DNA of 31,330 nucleotides, taken from assembly GCA_964567785.1 (NCBI GenBank), contig CAZMOK010000031.1:1-31330 (forward strand). The letters are read 5' to 3'. Below the pieces are notes generated by a model, which ran no database searches, was not told the origin of the DNA, and saw only the letters and a list, made by a program, of their open reading frames with translations. Positions 23,878 through 31,330 of this stretch are shown piece by piece. The position numbers and the translations under genes are program-made. The stretch's first letter is position 1; every line of letters starts with the position of its first letter. This DNA comes from CAZMOK01 sp964567785. GTDB lineage: Bacteria > Bacteroidota > Bacteroidia > Bacteroidales > JAGOPY01.

Positions 23878-24453
23878 TTAAACTATTATCTCTGATTTAA
23901 CTTTCCTGAAAAATTTGACCACTGTGAGCGTAACCAGCGATTCGGCCACGGCTGCCAGTGCATAAACCGACATGATGACGAAAATGCCCTTACCGTAACC
24001 GGTAAGACTGAACTCGGCCGATATAAGCATTACAGGTACAATTACACCGGTAAACCCTGCCAATAATGCCCTTGCATATTCAGGGATGAATTTCTGGTTC
24101 CATATAAGCATGGCAAAAAACGCACCGGCGCCCATGTTTAGGGCATTTACACCCAGGGTGAGTAATCCGCCGTGCTGAAAAATAAATGACTGGAATAGCA
24201 ATACGGTAAAGATTACCGGGAACGCCCGTTTACCCAGGATGATCCCGGCAAGCCCGAACAGTCCCGGATGAATGGAGGTTCCGGCAAAAGGTATATGGAC
24301 CAGGGAGAGCACAAACAGGGCAGCTCCCGTGATGCCCATTGCAGGGATCTCCTCCGGTTCTGTTTTACGTCCGGAAAGATAGACCAGGCCGAGTGAAACA
24401 ACATTTGCTGCTATGCAGATACGTGTATCGATGATCCCGTCGGCAATGTGCAT
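23878..24453 (-). CDS. cbiM: Nickel/cobalt ECF transporter substrate-binding M component
   Basis: This 191-residue integral membrane protein begins exactly MHIADGII, as required in this family, where the N-terminal Met-His segment enters the binding site and His2 coordinates the metal. Other conserved pieces are TSIHPGLFGLAG and FQHGGLLTLGVNALNMG. It has about six membrane segments. The precise N-terminus supports the ATG at 24453. It is followed by L, Q and O genes, forming a complete transporter. Nickel is favoured over cobalt because a NikL-like protein rather than CbiN is present. Confidence 0.93.
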   Translation of the reverse strand: MHIADGIIDTRICIAANVVSLGLVYLSGRKTEPEEIPAMGITGAALFVLSLVHIPFAGTSIHPGLFGLAGIILGKRAFPVIFTVLLFQSFIFQHGGLLTLGVNALNMGAGAFFAMLIWNQKFIPEYARALLAGFTGVIVPVMLISAEFSLTGYGKGIFVIMSVYALAAVAESLVTLTVVKFFRKVKSEIIV

Positions 24454-24462
24454 TTGTGTGAA

Positions 24463-25236
24463 TTACATTTTCCTCCCGATAAAAAACACGTAACCGTAAA
24501 ACTCTTTGTAATTTGAGTACAGCCGTGCTTCAAGCTGCATATTTTTGATGAATTCTACTGCGGTCACATTTCCGGCGTGTTTATTGAGGAAAGCTTCCTG
24601 AACGGGTAGCTGCGGGTCAAAGAAATGCTCTGTCCAGCACTCTTCAGGCAAGGTAAAAGTGGCAACGGGAACATACCCCGCTTTTTGCAGTTGTTCAACC
24701 TTGTTTGGTATGGTATCGATACCCGGATATTCAAGCATCCAGAAATCTTCGATCTCCTTCGGCCGCTCTTCGGTGAACCAGCAGGCCTCCGTAATGGCAA
24801 GGTAACCTCCGCGCTTCAGGTATTCACGCCACTCCTTCAACCCCCGCTCAAAACCAATGTTATAAATGGCCCCCTCCGACCAGATCAGGTCCAGTTCCCC
24901 TTTTTGAAAGGGAAGCTCTTCCATATTCCCCACGACTCCTTTCACCCTATCCTGAAGGCCCAGCTTCTCTGCATTTTTATTGAACAGGTCGATAAAGACC
25001 GGGAACAGGTCAATGCCTGTGATCTTACCAGGGACATTTTGTGCAAGCACCATGGTCTGCCCCCCTGTCCCGCAGCCCAGGTCTGCAATTACAGGATTTT
25101 CAGCAAGGCCTTCAATGAAGCCCAGGGCCTTTTTGGTAACTTCCGGGCTTCCGGGGCCCTGACGTTCAACACCTGCAAAATACTCGCAGATAAGGTCGAA
25201 GTCAAATTCGTGGATTGATTTAATATCGTCGGTCAT
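24463..25236 (-). CDS. Class I SAM-dependent methyltransferase
   Basis: I chose the ATG at 25236 (257 residues, MTDDIKSIHEFDFD…); the longer frame starts at a TTG. The SAM motif is VIADLGCGTGGQ, followed by ITGIDLFP and FQKGELDLIWSEGAIYNIGF. The C-terminal half is substrate-specific. There is no signal peptide. It begins the minus-strand unit and ends 9 bp before the transporter M gene, so it is likely co-transcribed. A link to metal use, such as cofactor modification, is possible but not shown by sequence. Confidence 0.88.
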   Translation of the reverse strand: MTDDIKSIHEFDFDLICEYFAGVERQGPGSPEVTKKALGFIEGLAENPVIADLGCGTGGQTMVLAQNVPGKITGIDLFPVFIDLFNKNAEKLGLQDRVKGVVGNMEELPFQKGELDLIWSEGAIYNIGFERGLKEWREYLKRGGYLAITEACWFTEERPKEIEDFWMLEYPGIDTIPNKVEQLQKAGYVPVATFTLPEECWTEHFFDPQLPVQEAFLNKHAGNVTAVEFIKNMQLEARLYSNYKEFYGYVFFIGRKM

Positions 25237-25330
25237 TTCCTTCGCCGGTTTGTTCCCGGATTTATCATAAAAAAAATATCCGGTCAAAAGTACTGATTCT
25301 GGTGGCTATATTAAAGTCATTTAATGAAAT

Positions 25331-25338
25331 TATCTTTG
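25331..25338 (+). promoter_or_regulatory. -7 box directly before the GH13 start codon
   Basis: TATCTTTG matches TAnnTTTG and ends 8 bases before the ATG at 25347. Transcription would begin at or next to the start codon, suggesting a leaderless message or another promoter further upstream. A -33 element is not clear. Confidence 0.35.
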
Positions 25339-25346
25339 CAGGAGTT

Positions 25347-26738
25347 ATGAAGAACAGAAAAATAAAAATTTCCACTATAAACAGCTACCTGATCTCTCTT
25401 TTGCTCGCAGTATCCTTAACGGCTTTCTATTCTTGCAAGAAGGATGAAGACAATCCCCCACCCGGTGGCAACAACAATGGACCTGAAGTTTTCGAAGGTG
25501 TGCCTGAGCCTGAAGATATCGTCATGTATGAAGTGAACCTGAGGGCGCTCAGTCCCGGTGGCAACCTGCAGGGAGTGACCGGAAAGCTCGATCATATTGA
25601 AAGCCTGGGCGTGAACGTGATCTGGCTGATGCCCATCCACCCCATAGGCAAGGTCAATTCCGTCAATTCCCCTTATTCGGTTAAGGATTACTTTGAAGTC
25701 GGTGCAGAATACGGTACGCTGGATGATCTTAAAGACCTTGTGGATGAAGCACATGCAAGGGACATCGCAGTGATCATGGACTGGGTGGCCAACCACACTG
25801 CCTGGGACAATGAATGGATCACCAACAAAAGCTGGTACTCCCAGGACGGGGAAGGGAACATAATCCACCCGCCGGGCACCAACTGGCTGGATGTGGCCGA
25901 CCTGAACTACGACAACCAGGAGATGAGGGAAGCCATGATCGGGGCCATGATGTACTGGGTAACAGAAGCGGAAATTGATGGTTTCCGTTGTGATTATGCC
26001 GACGGGGTACCCTTTGATTTCTGGCAGGAAGCCTTGGCCACAATTGATTCCCTGCCTGGCAGGGACTTTATCTTTTTTGCCGAAGGCACCCGGGACAATC
26101 ACTTTGATGCTGGCTTCGACCTGAATTTCGGATGGCAGTTCTATGGGGCAGTAAAAAATGTCTTCAACGGCCAGCCGGTCGACAGGATCTTTAGCGCCCA
26201 TGCCGATGAGTATAGTTCAATCCCTTCAGGCAGGCACTGGATCAGGTTCACGACAAACCACGATGAATCGGCCTGGGATGCCACCCCTATACAGCTATTT
26301 AATGGCCCGAATGGCGCGCTGGCTGCTTCAGTAGTTACAATTTTTACCGGAGGCGCCCCATTGATCTACGGGAGCCAGGAAGTTGGGACCGAAAACAACG
26401 TCCCTTTCTTCTCCAACTCCACAATTGACTGGGATAACAACCCTGAAATGCTTGAATCTTATCAGACGATGCTCCAGTTCTATTCCGGATCAGAAGTGGC
26501 AAAAACAGGCCAGAACACTGTGTATCAGCATGATGACATTGCCTGTTTCAAAAAATCCATGAACGGTGAAGAAATGATTGTTATGGTCAACCTGAGGGAT
26601 GAAGCGATTGACTATCACGTTCCTGCCGCTTTGGAAAATACGACCTGGACAGATGTTATGACAGAAATGGATGTCACCTTCAGCGAACTGTTCTCGCTGG
26701 ATCCATACCAGTACTTCATTTTTGAAAAGTTTGATTAA
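25347..26738 (+). CDS. GH13-family alpha-amylase-like lipoprotein
   Basis: With the ATG at 25347 the protein has 463 residues and a lipoprotein signal ending AVSLTAFYSC. The start is supported by AGGAG just upstream. A short linker rich in Pro, Gly and Asn precedes the barrel. GH13 features: MYEVNLRAL, IWLMPIHPIG, DWVANHT, the nucleophile Asp216 in GFRCDYADG, acid/base Glu246 in FFAEGTRD, and Asp306 in TTNHDES. The C-terminal beta domain is short. It should hydrolyse or transfer alpha-glucosidic bonds at the cell surface. No SusC/D-type genes are near. The next gene starts 21 bp after the stop. Confidence 0.93.
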   Translation: MKNRKIKISTINSYLISLLLAVSLTAFYSCKKDEDNPPPGGNNNGPEVFEGVPEPEDIVMYEVNLRALSPGGNLQGVTGKLDHIESLGVNVIWLMPIHPIGKVNSVNSPYSVKDYFEVGAEYGTLDDLKDLVDEAHARDIAVIMDWVANHTAWDNEWITNKSWYSQDGEGNIIHPPGTNWLDVADLNYDNQEMREAMIGAMMYWVTEAEIDGFRCDYADGVPFDFWQEALATIDSLPGRDFIFFAEGTRDNHFDAGFDLNFGWQFYGAVKNVFNGQPVDRIFSAHADEYSSIPSGRHWIRFTTNHDESAWDATPIQLFNGPNGALAASVVTIFTGGAPLIYGSQEVGTENNVPFFSNSTIDWDNNPEMLESYQTMLQFYSGSEVAKTGQNTVYQHDDIACFKKSMNGEEMIVMVNLRDEAIDYHVPAALENTTWTDVMTEMDVTFSELFSLDPYQYFIFEKFD

Positions 26739-26759
26739 ATTTGGGCAAGAGCTCGGATC

Positions 26760-27488
26760 ATGCCTCCAAAAAACGGGAATATTGCCCTTATAAGCTTTTT
26801 CAGATTTTCGCGTGGAAACCTGAGATGGGGCATGAAACAGATGATGGTTACCCAGCAACGCCTAAACGGGACGAACGGACTGATATTCCACAAAATGCTC
26901 GGGACCGGAGGCGGCAAAGGGTACAGCTTCAGGCCTGATTTCGGGACCTATGCCCTCCTCACTGTATGGGAAGATCAGGATATGGCCGGTAAATTTGAAT
27001 CCGGTTCTGAGGTCATAAAAGATTTCAGGGACCATTCTTTCGAGATCTATTCAATCTTCCTGGCGCCTATCCAGTCTCGTGGCCACTGGGCAAAAAGCCA
27101 GCCTTTTGAGGTCCGGGAACCTGATCCTGACAACAAGCTTCTTGTAGTACTTACCAGGGCCACAATAAAGCCCCGTTATTACCTGCATTTCTGGAGAAGG
27201 GTGGGCCGTGTGAGCCGCTCACACCAGGGGCGACCCGGGCTCATCTTCACCAAAGGGCTGGGCGAGCGCCCGTGGATCATGCAGGTTACTTTCAGCGTAT
27301 GGGATTCGGAGGAGAGCATGCATGCATTTGCACACAATGAGAACGGAATGCATTATGAAGCCATTGAAACCACTCGCAGGAAGAAAGGATTCAGGGAGGA
27401 ATTGTATGCCCGTTTCCAGCCTCTGGAAACCCGGGGATCATGGTTTGGCAAAGATCCGGTTGGCGAAATCCTGGCAAAAGGAAACTGA
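26760..27488 (+). CDS. Spheroidene monooxygenase (CrtA)-like protein
   Basis: This 242-residue protein resembles the CrtA family: an N-terminal ISFFRFSRGNLRWG, a central GLIFTKGLGERPWIMQVTFS, and SEESMHAFAHNENGMHYEAI then ELYARFQPLETRGSW. CrtA of purple bacteria is a haem-dependent oxygenase adding a keto group to carotenoids. Homologues in Bacteroidota lack proven substrates. No other carotenoid genes are in the window. It is 21 bp after the GH13 gene and could share its transcript, but a joint function is not evident. The ATG at 26760 fits the family's short N-terminus. Confidence 0.78.
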   Translation: MPPKNGNIALISFFRFSRGNLRWGMKQMMVTQQRLNGTNGLIFHKMLGTGGGKGYSFRPDFGTYALLTVWEDQDMAGKFESGSEVIKDFRDHSFEIYSIFLAPIQSRGHWAKSQPFEVREPDPDNKLLVVLTRATIKPRYYLHFWRRVGRVSRSHQGRPGLIFTKGLGERPWIMQVTFSVWDSEESMHAFAHNENGMHYEAIETTRRKKGFREELYARFQPLETRGSWFGKDPVGEILAKGN

Positions 27489-27713
27489 ATGAAACAGGCA
27501 GGCAAAGTCTTTTCTGCACCGAAAAAGGCGCAGGCAGCATTGAAATCCTTTCTTACTATCACGATATTCCTGTTGTCTTCATGTAACAATGCTCATGATA
27601 AGAATGACAGAAGCGATCCAGCATCATATAAAGAAGGCGGATCATACATAAACATATCCCCTGAAAAATACCTACTGATTAAAATCCGGGTCCGATGTTC
27701 GAAAGAAATATAG
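27489..27713 (+). CDS. Small lipoprotein-like ORF
   Basis: The ATG follows the CrtA-like stop directly (27486-27488, then 27489). The 74 codons include a stretch like a lipoprotein signal, SFLTITIFLLSSCNNAHDKN, preceded by a basic region; a TTG at 27540 would give a more normal signal length. The rest is short and unrecognised. It may be a true small lipoprotein or the 5' remnant of a longer one. Confidence 0.4.
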   Translation: MKQAGKVFSAPKKAQAALKSFLTITIFLLSSCNNAHDKNDRSDPASYKEGGSYINISPEKYLLIKIRVRCSKEI

Positions 27714-27794
27714 GTGAAGCAGCCTGAGGATTCTTGCCCCATGCTTTCACTAACTGACTTATTTTCCTCATCTTTGAAAAGAGAAAAGATATCA

Positions 27795-28373
27795 ATGGAC
27801 GATTGCAACCCACTGGCCATACAGATCAGAAGAACAAAACTCCTCTCAGAAGACGAGATCGCCGGGATTTGCAAACACTTCAAAAGTGAGACCATTCCAA
27901 AGAACCGGTTTTTTATTGAATCAGGTAACCGGTGTTCCAGGGTTGGTTACCTTGTTAGTGGAATATTGTGCAGTTTTATTATCAGTGAAAAAGGTGAGGA
28001 GGTAGTAAAATATTTTATTGAACCTGACCAGTTTTTCACCGACCTGGAAAGCTATGAGAGATCAGAGCCTGCTATGCTTAACATACAGGCTGTTACTGAT
28101 TCAAGGATCTTGTATATTACACGAGAGGGAAACCAAAAACTTCAGTCTCAATATTCTAAATGGGGCCAGGTTCTGGGGATTTTTGCTTCAACAGCATTAA
28201 ACAATATGATCCAGACTAAAAATTTTCTGCATTTTGGCACTGCCAAAGACAAATACAGGGATTTTGTCCGGAATCATCCAAATCTTGCACGTCAGGTACC
28301 ACTCAAATACATCGCCTCTTACCTCGGGGTAACCCATAGCTCTCTAAGCCGCCTCAGAAGAGAGAATTATTAA
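27795..28373 (+). CDS. Crp/Fnr-family transcription regulator
   Basis: I chose the ATG at 27795 (192 residues, MDDCNPLAIQIRR); the frame can be extended upstream without family support. The cyclic-nucleotide-binding-like domain covers about 20-140 (IPKNRFFIESGNRCSRVGYL, GEEVVKYFIEPDQFF), and the HTH near 165-190 reads VPLKYIASYLGVTHSSLSRLRR. Such proteins in Bacteroidota often respond to redox or small ligands and activate nearby genes. The N-terminal cysteines do not show the FNR four-cysteine cluster spacing. A perfect palindrome lies just downstream, before the flavodoxin gene, and is a likely binding site. Confidence 0.9.
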   Translation: MDDCNPLAIQIRRTKLLSEDEIAGICKHFKSETIPKNRFFIESGNRCSRVGYLVSGILCSFIISEKGEEVVKYFIEPDQFFTDLESYERSEPAMLNIQAVTDSRILYITREGNQKLQSQYSKWGQVLGIFASTALNNMIQTKNFLHFGTAKDKYRDFVRNHPNLARQVPLKYIASYLGVTHSSLSRLRRENY

Positions 28374-28402
28374 TTACCAAAAAAAACAGGCACTCCTTAT
28401 TT

Positions 28403-28447
28403 TTTGTCATTTGACAAATTTTTTCCGCCCGGCGGTCCATAATTTTG
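28403..28447 (+). promoter_or_regulatory. Crp/Fnr-type operator and promoter of the flavodoxin gene
   Basis: TTTGTCA-TT-TGACAAA (28403-28418) is a perfect palindrome with a two-base centre, similar in shape to Crp/Fnr sites. TAATTTTG (28440-28447) matches the -7 element TAnnTTTG, and no -33 TTTG is found at 19-21 bases. The centre of the palindrome lies about 42 bases before the predicted start of transcription, the position of class II activators that replace a missing -33 contact. Confidence 0.65.
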
Positions 28448-28472
28448 CTTCAAACACTATAAAAACAGGATT

Positions 28473-28916
28473 ATGGAAAAAGCAATCATTATTTACCAGA
28501 GCAAAAAAGGAACCACCCGGCAGCTAGGGAATGAAATTGGCAACTATCTGAAATCGAAGGGCTTGAAGACATCTATCTTGCCGGTCGATGATTATGAAGG
28601 CCAGGACCTGTCTTCGTTCAGCTATATATTTCTTGGTTGCTGGACAAAAGGCCTTATGGTCATAGCTCAACACCCTGACAGAGAATGGAAAGACCTGGTT
28701 ACTTCTCTTAATATCCCTGAAAATGCTAAGCTGGCATTTTTCACTACCTACAAGATAGCCACTGGATCAATGTTCTCTAGAATGCAAAAATGCATTCCCG
28801 TTAATGGCCGTTCTTCATCACTTAAGATAAAATCCAGAGATGGCCGCTTGTCAGACAGGAATATTTCCAGGATAGATGAATACGTTTCCGGGGAACCTCA
28901 AATAAACATCTATTAA
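28473..28916 (+). CDS. Flavodoxin-domain protein
   Basis: This 147-residue protein has a flavodoxin fold. The FMN phosphate loop is YQSKKGTTRQLG near residue 8. YIFLGCWTKGLM (about 51) corresponds to the loop after the third strand, and LAFFTTYKIATG (about 89) to the next. It is somewhat short for flavodoxin and ends without the last typical aromatic FMN-binding loop being certain. It probably transfers electrons in a redox pathway. The preceding gene encodes a Crp/Fnr regulator, and a palindrome in the gap suggests the pair forms a regulated unit. Confidence 0.85.
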   Translation: MEKAIIIYQSKKGTTRQLGNEIGNYLKSKGLKTSILPVDDYEGQDLSSFSYIFLGCWTKGLMVIAQHPDREWKDLVTSLNIPENAKLAFFTTYKIATGSMFSRMQKCIPVNGRSSSLKIKSRDGRLSDRNISRIDEYVSGEPQINIY

Positions 28917-28985
28917 AAAACAATCCGTTATGAATACGATAATATGTTACTTTTCAGCAACCGTAAATTCGTTGCATTTCGCAAA

Positions 28986-29015
28986 AAAGCCCGGCAGGGA
29001 ATATTGCCGGGCTTT
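28986..29015 (-). terminator. Rho-independent terminator of katG
   Basis: AAAGCCCGGCA and TGCCGGGCTTT form a perfect 11-bp stem with an eight-base loop. On the minus strand the stem is followed by a T-run (six T including the stem end), 30 bases after the katG stop. It may also stop plus-strand transcription from the flavodoxin gene, though less strongly. Confidence 0.85.
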
Positions 29016-29044
29016 AAAAATGAATTATTTTTCAGGCCTAAGCC

Positions 29045-31276
29045 TTATTTTTTGATATCAAAACGGTCGAGGTTCATCACCTTGTCCCAGGCTTTCACAA
29101 AGTCCTTAACAAACTTTTCCTGGGAATCTTTGCAGGCGTAAACCTCAGCCAACGCCCTGAGCTCAGAGTTCGAGCCGAATATCAGGTCAACACGTGTGCC
29201 AGTCCATTTCTTTTCACCTGTAACACGGTCGCTTCCCTCAAATTCTTCCTCATCGTCCGAAACGGCCTTCCACTCTGTGCCCATATCGAGCAAATTGACA
29301 AAGAAGTCATTGGTAAGCTTTCCGGGGCGATCAGTAAACACACCGTGAGAAGATTTATTCCAGTTTGTGCCAAGTACGCGCATTCCACCAACCAATACCG
29401 TCATTTCAGGTGCTGTCAGCGTCAGCAGTTGTGCACGGTCAACCAGCATCTCTTCAGTTGTGGCAAGGTATTTCATTTTCACGTAATTCCTGAAACCGTC
29501 TGCCATTGGCTCAAGGTAATCAAACGAATCAACATCGGTTTGCTCCTCTGTTGCATCGGCACGACCGGGTGTGAAGGGCACTTTAATATCAAAACCGGCA
29601 TCTTTAGCGGCTTTTTCAACTGCGGCACACCCACCGAGAACTATCAGGTCGGCAATAGATACCTTTTTATTCCCCGACTGAGCGCTGTTGAACTCTTTCT
29701 GAATTCCTTCAAAAGTTTCGAGTGCTTTTTCCAGTTGCTTTGGATTGTTGACTTCCCAGAACTTCTGTGGCGCAAGGCGGATGCGGGCACCGTTCGCCCC
29801 TCCCCTGTTGTCCGATCCGCGGAAGGTCGATGCTGATGACCAGGCAGTGTATACCAATTCTGAAGTAGTGAGTCCTGAATCCAGCAGCTTGCTTTTCAAT
29901 GAAGCTATGTCCTTGTCATCGATCAGTTCATGATCAACCTCCGGTATCGGGTCCTGCCAGATCAGGTCTTCTTCAGGCACTTCCGGCCCCAAATAACGTG
30001 ACTTTGGCCCCATATCGCGGTGTGTCAGCTTGAACCAGGCACGTGCAAAGGCATCCTGGAACTGATCCGGGTTCTCCAAAAACCTGCGTGAGATCTTTTC
30101 GTATTCCGGATCGTAGCGCAATGAAAGGTCGGTGACCAGCATGGTCGGCTTGTGTTTCTTCGAAGGATCGAATGCATCGGGGATTATCTCCTCCGCATCC
30201 TTTGCCACGAACTGTTTCGCACCGGCAGGACTCTCTGTAAGTTCCCACTCGAAATTGAACAGGTTCTCAAAAAAGTTATTGCTCCACTTTGTAGGTGTTT
30301 TGGTCCAGGTCACTTCTTCACCATCGGTGATGGTATCGGGACCTTTTCCGCTTTTGAAAGTGCTTTTCCAACCAAAGCCCTGCTCTTCCATACCAGCCGC
30401 TTCAGGCTCCGGACCTTTATGTGAGGCATCGCCTGCGCCGTGTGTTTTACCAAATGAATGACCGCCTGCAATAAGAGCGACTGTTTCTTCGTCGTTCATG
30501 GCCATCCTCTTGAAAGTCTCACGGATGTCATGAGCTGCAGCCACCGGGTCGGGGTTCCCGTTCGGTCCCTGCGGATTGACATAGATCAGTCCCATCTGGA
30601 CAGCGGCGAGCGGGTTCTCCAGTTGGCGATTGCCGGAATAACGTTTATCCTCCAGCCATTCTCCTTCCGATCCCCAGTAAATGTCCTGTGGCGGTTCCCA
30701 GATGTCTTCACGCCCTCCGGCAAAGCCAAAGGTCTTGAAGCCCATCGACTCGAGTGCTACATTGCCTGCAAGGATCATCAGGTCGGACCAAGAGATCTTC
30801 CTTCCGTATTTCTGTTTTACAGGCCACAACAGGCGGCGGGCCTTGTCGAGGTTTGTATTGTCGGGCCAACTGTTGAGCGGTGCAAAACGCTGGGCGCCGG
30901 TACCACCGCCTCCGCGGCCGTCGCCAATCCTGTATGTCCCGGCACTGTGCCAGGCCATCCTGATCATGAGCCCGCCGTAATGACCGAAGTCGGCCGGCCA
31001 CCAGTCCTGCGAATTGGTCATTACTTCAACAAGGTCCTTCTTCACAGCATCCAGGTCGAGGCTCTTGAACTCCTTTGCATAGTCGAAATCTTCACCCATG
31101 GGATCCGAAAGCGAGGAATGCTGACGGAGAATACTGACCTTCAACTGGTTAGGCCACCAGTCGCGGTTTCTTGTACCGCCACCTGCTTGTGGCTTATCTG
31201 CCCCCTTCATAGAATGGGACTTGCTTTCTTCATCGCCTATGTAACCTACTTTTTTCTGATCTTTTTCCTTTGCCAT
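29045..31276 (-). CDS. katG: Catalase-peroxidase
   Basis: This 743-residue protein has normal KatG length and two homologous peroxidase halves. The N-terminal active site reads IRMAWHSAGTYR (distal Arg106, Trp109, His110). The Met-Tyr-Trp crosslink residues are present: Trp109, the Tyr in GLIYVNPQGPNG and the Met in FKRMAMNDEE. The proximal histidine lies in GGHSFGKTHGAG. The enzyme disproportionates hydrogen peroxide and oxidises peroxidase substrates in the cytoplasm; no signal peptide is seen. It stands alone with its own -7 box and terminator, converging on the flavodoxin gene. Together with the PerR-like cluster at the other end it shows strong peroxide defence. Confidence 0.98.
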   Translation of the reverse strand: MAKEKDQKKVGYIGDEESKSHSMKGADKPQAGGGTRNRDWWPNQLKVSILRQHSSLSDPMGEDFDYAKEFKSLDLDAVKKDLVEVMTNSQDWWPADFGHYGGLMIRMAWHSAGTYRIGDGRGGGGTGAQRFAPLNSWPDNTNLDKARRLLWPVKQKYGRKISWSDLMILAGNVALESMGFKTFGFAGGREDIWEPPQDIYWGSEGEWLEDKRYSGNRQLENPLAAVQMGLIYVNPQGPNGNPDPVAAAHDIRETFKRMAMNDEETVALIAGGHSFGKTHGAGDASHKGPEPEAAGMEEQGFGWKSTFKSGKGPDTITDGEEVTWTKTPTKWSNNFFENLFNFEWELTESPAGAKQFVAKDAEEIIPDAFDPSKKHKPTMLVTDLSLRYDPEYEKISRRFLENPDQFQDAFARAWFKLTHRDMGPKSRYLGPEVPEEDLIWQDPIPEVDHELIDDKDIASLKSKLLDSGLTTSELVYTAWSSASTFRGSDNRGGANGARIRLAPQKFWEVNNPKQLEKALETFEGIQKEFNSAQSGNKKVSIADLIVLGGCAAVEKAAKDAGFDIKVPFTPGRADATEEQTDVDSFDYLEPMADGFRNYVKMKYLATTEEMLVDRAQLLTLTAPEMTVLVGGMRVLGTNWNKSSHGVFTDRPGKLTNDFFVNLLDMGTEWKAVSDDEEEFEGSDRVTGEKKWTGTRVDLIFGSNSELRALAEVYACKDSQEKFVKDFVKAWDKVMNLDRFDIKK

Positions 31277-31305
31277 ATTGATAGATTTTGATTGTTTGCC
31301 AGAAA

Positions 31306-31313
31306 CAAATTTA
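31306..31313 (-). promoter_or_regulatory. -7 promoter box of katG
   Basis: Minus-strand TAAATTTG matches TAnnTTTG 29 bases before the katG start codon, and is identical to the -7 box of the PerR-like operon at 4911-4918. The window ends before the -33 region can be judged fully. Confidence 0.5.
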
Positions 31314-31330
31314 CAACATTCTTTATATAT

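Noticed and set aside
24625..25218. 197-codon plus-strand frame opposite the methyltransferase
   Set aside because: The opposite strand has clear SAM motifs; this frame has none and no promoter.
25416..26201. 261-codon minus-strand frame inside the GH13 gene
   Set aside because: It lies fully within a gene with intact catalytic residues and has no family pattern or promoter.
30458..31291. 277-codon plus-strand frame opposite the 5' end of katG
   Set aside because: katG is unmistakable on the other strand. The plus-strand translation is Cys- and Pro-rich with no domain, as expected of an antisense shadow.

Overview
The window looks like chromosomal DNA of a Bacteroidota member, probably a Bacteroidales/Marinilabiliales-type environmental lineage, from a scaffolded draft or metagenome assembly. 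Reasons: several intergenic sites match the Bacteroidota promoter form TTTG-N20-TAnnTTTG, Shine-Dalgarno sites are mostly absent, one protein ends in a type IX secretion sorting domain, and LytS/LytTR, TPR-LuxR, LVIVD-propeller and DUF4386-type proteins are present. There are four 100-N gaps. Two (2169-2268, 10722-10821) are flanked by exact 55-bp duplications and are probably contiguous sequence. The other two (14370-14469, 17826-17925) remove the middle of real genes.

Layout. 1-2076: heptamer tandem repeat and a TPR/LuxR-type signalling protein (-). 2.6-5.0 kb: a small RRM RNA-binding protein, then a minus-strand oxidative-stress operon (PerR-like Fur protein, bacterioferritin, archaeal-type Prx6 peroxiredoxin) closed by a good terminator. 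5.0-7.4 kb: a 2H phosphoesterase-like protein, a small unknown protein and a secreted Ntn amidohydrolase bracketed by two copies of a low-complexity intergenic element. 7.8-10.4 kb: a three-gene unit of secreted protein, LytS-type kinase and LytTR regulator. 10.4-14.7 kb: a T9SS-secreted protein, a decayed SMP-30 gene, two short-chain dehydrogenases and a membrane protein. 14.9-19.0 kb: a DUF4386 membrane protein whose 3' end recurs as two relics, with small lipoprotein, membrane, serine-hydrolase and beta-barrel genes between them. 19.1-21.4 kb: a large surface protein with a seven-blade LVIVD propeller and a C-terminal S74 chaperone domain. 21.5-21.8 kb: the 3' stump of a D-lactate dehydrogenase gene. 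21.8-25.2 kb: a minus-strand methyltransferase plus nickel/cobalt ECF transporter operon (M, His-rich L, Q and O components). 25.3-27.7 kb: a GH13 lipoprotein, a CrtA-like monooxygenase and a small lipoprotein ORF. 27.8-28.9 kb: a Crp/Fnr-family regulator and a flavodoxin-domain protein separated by a perfect palindrome placed like a class II activator site. 29.0-31.3 kb: KatG catalase-peroxidase (-).

Shared themes are defence against peroxide with iron storage (PerR-like/Bfr/Prx at one end, KatG at the other), metal-ion uptake, cell-surface proteins and signalling. The 11.7-21.8 kb stretch carries at least four gene relics and looks like a region of turnover. I found no complete insertion sequence, phage, CRISPR array, tRNA or rRNA. 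The most interesting items are the operator upstream of the flavodoxin gene, the substituted H-loop of the transporter ATPase, the repeated DUF4386 3' ends and the propeller-S74 protein. None by itself proves a new system.
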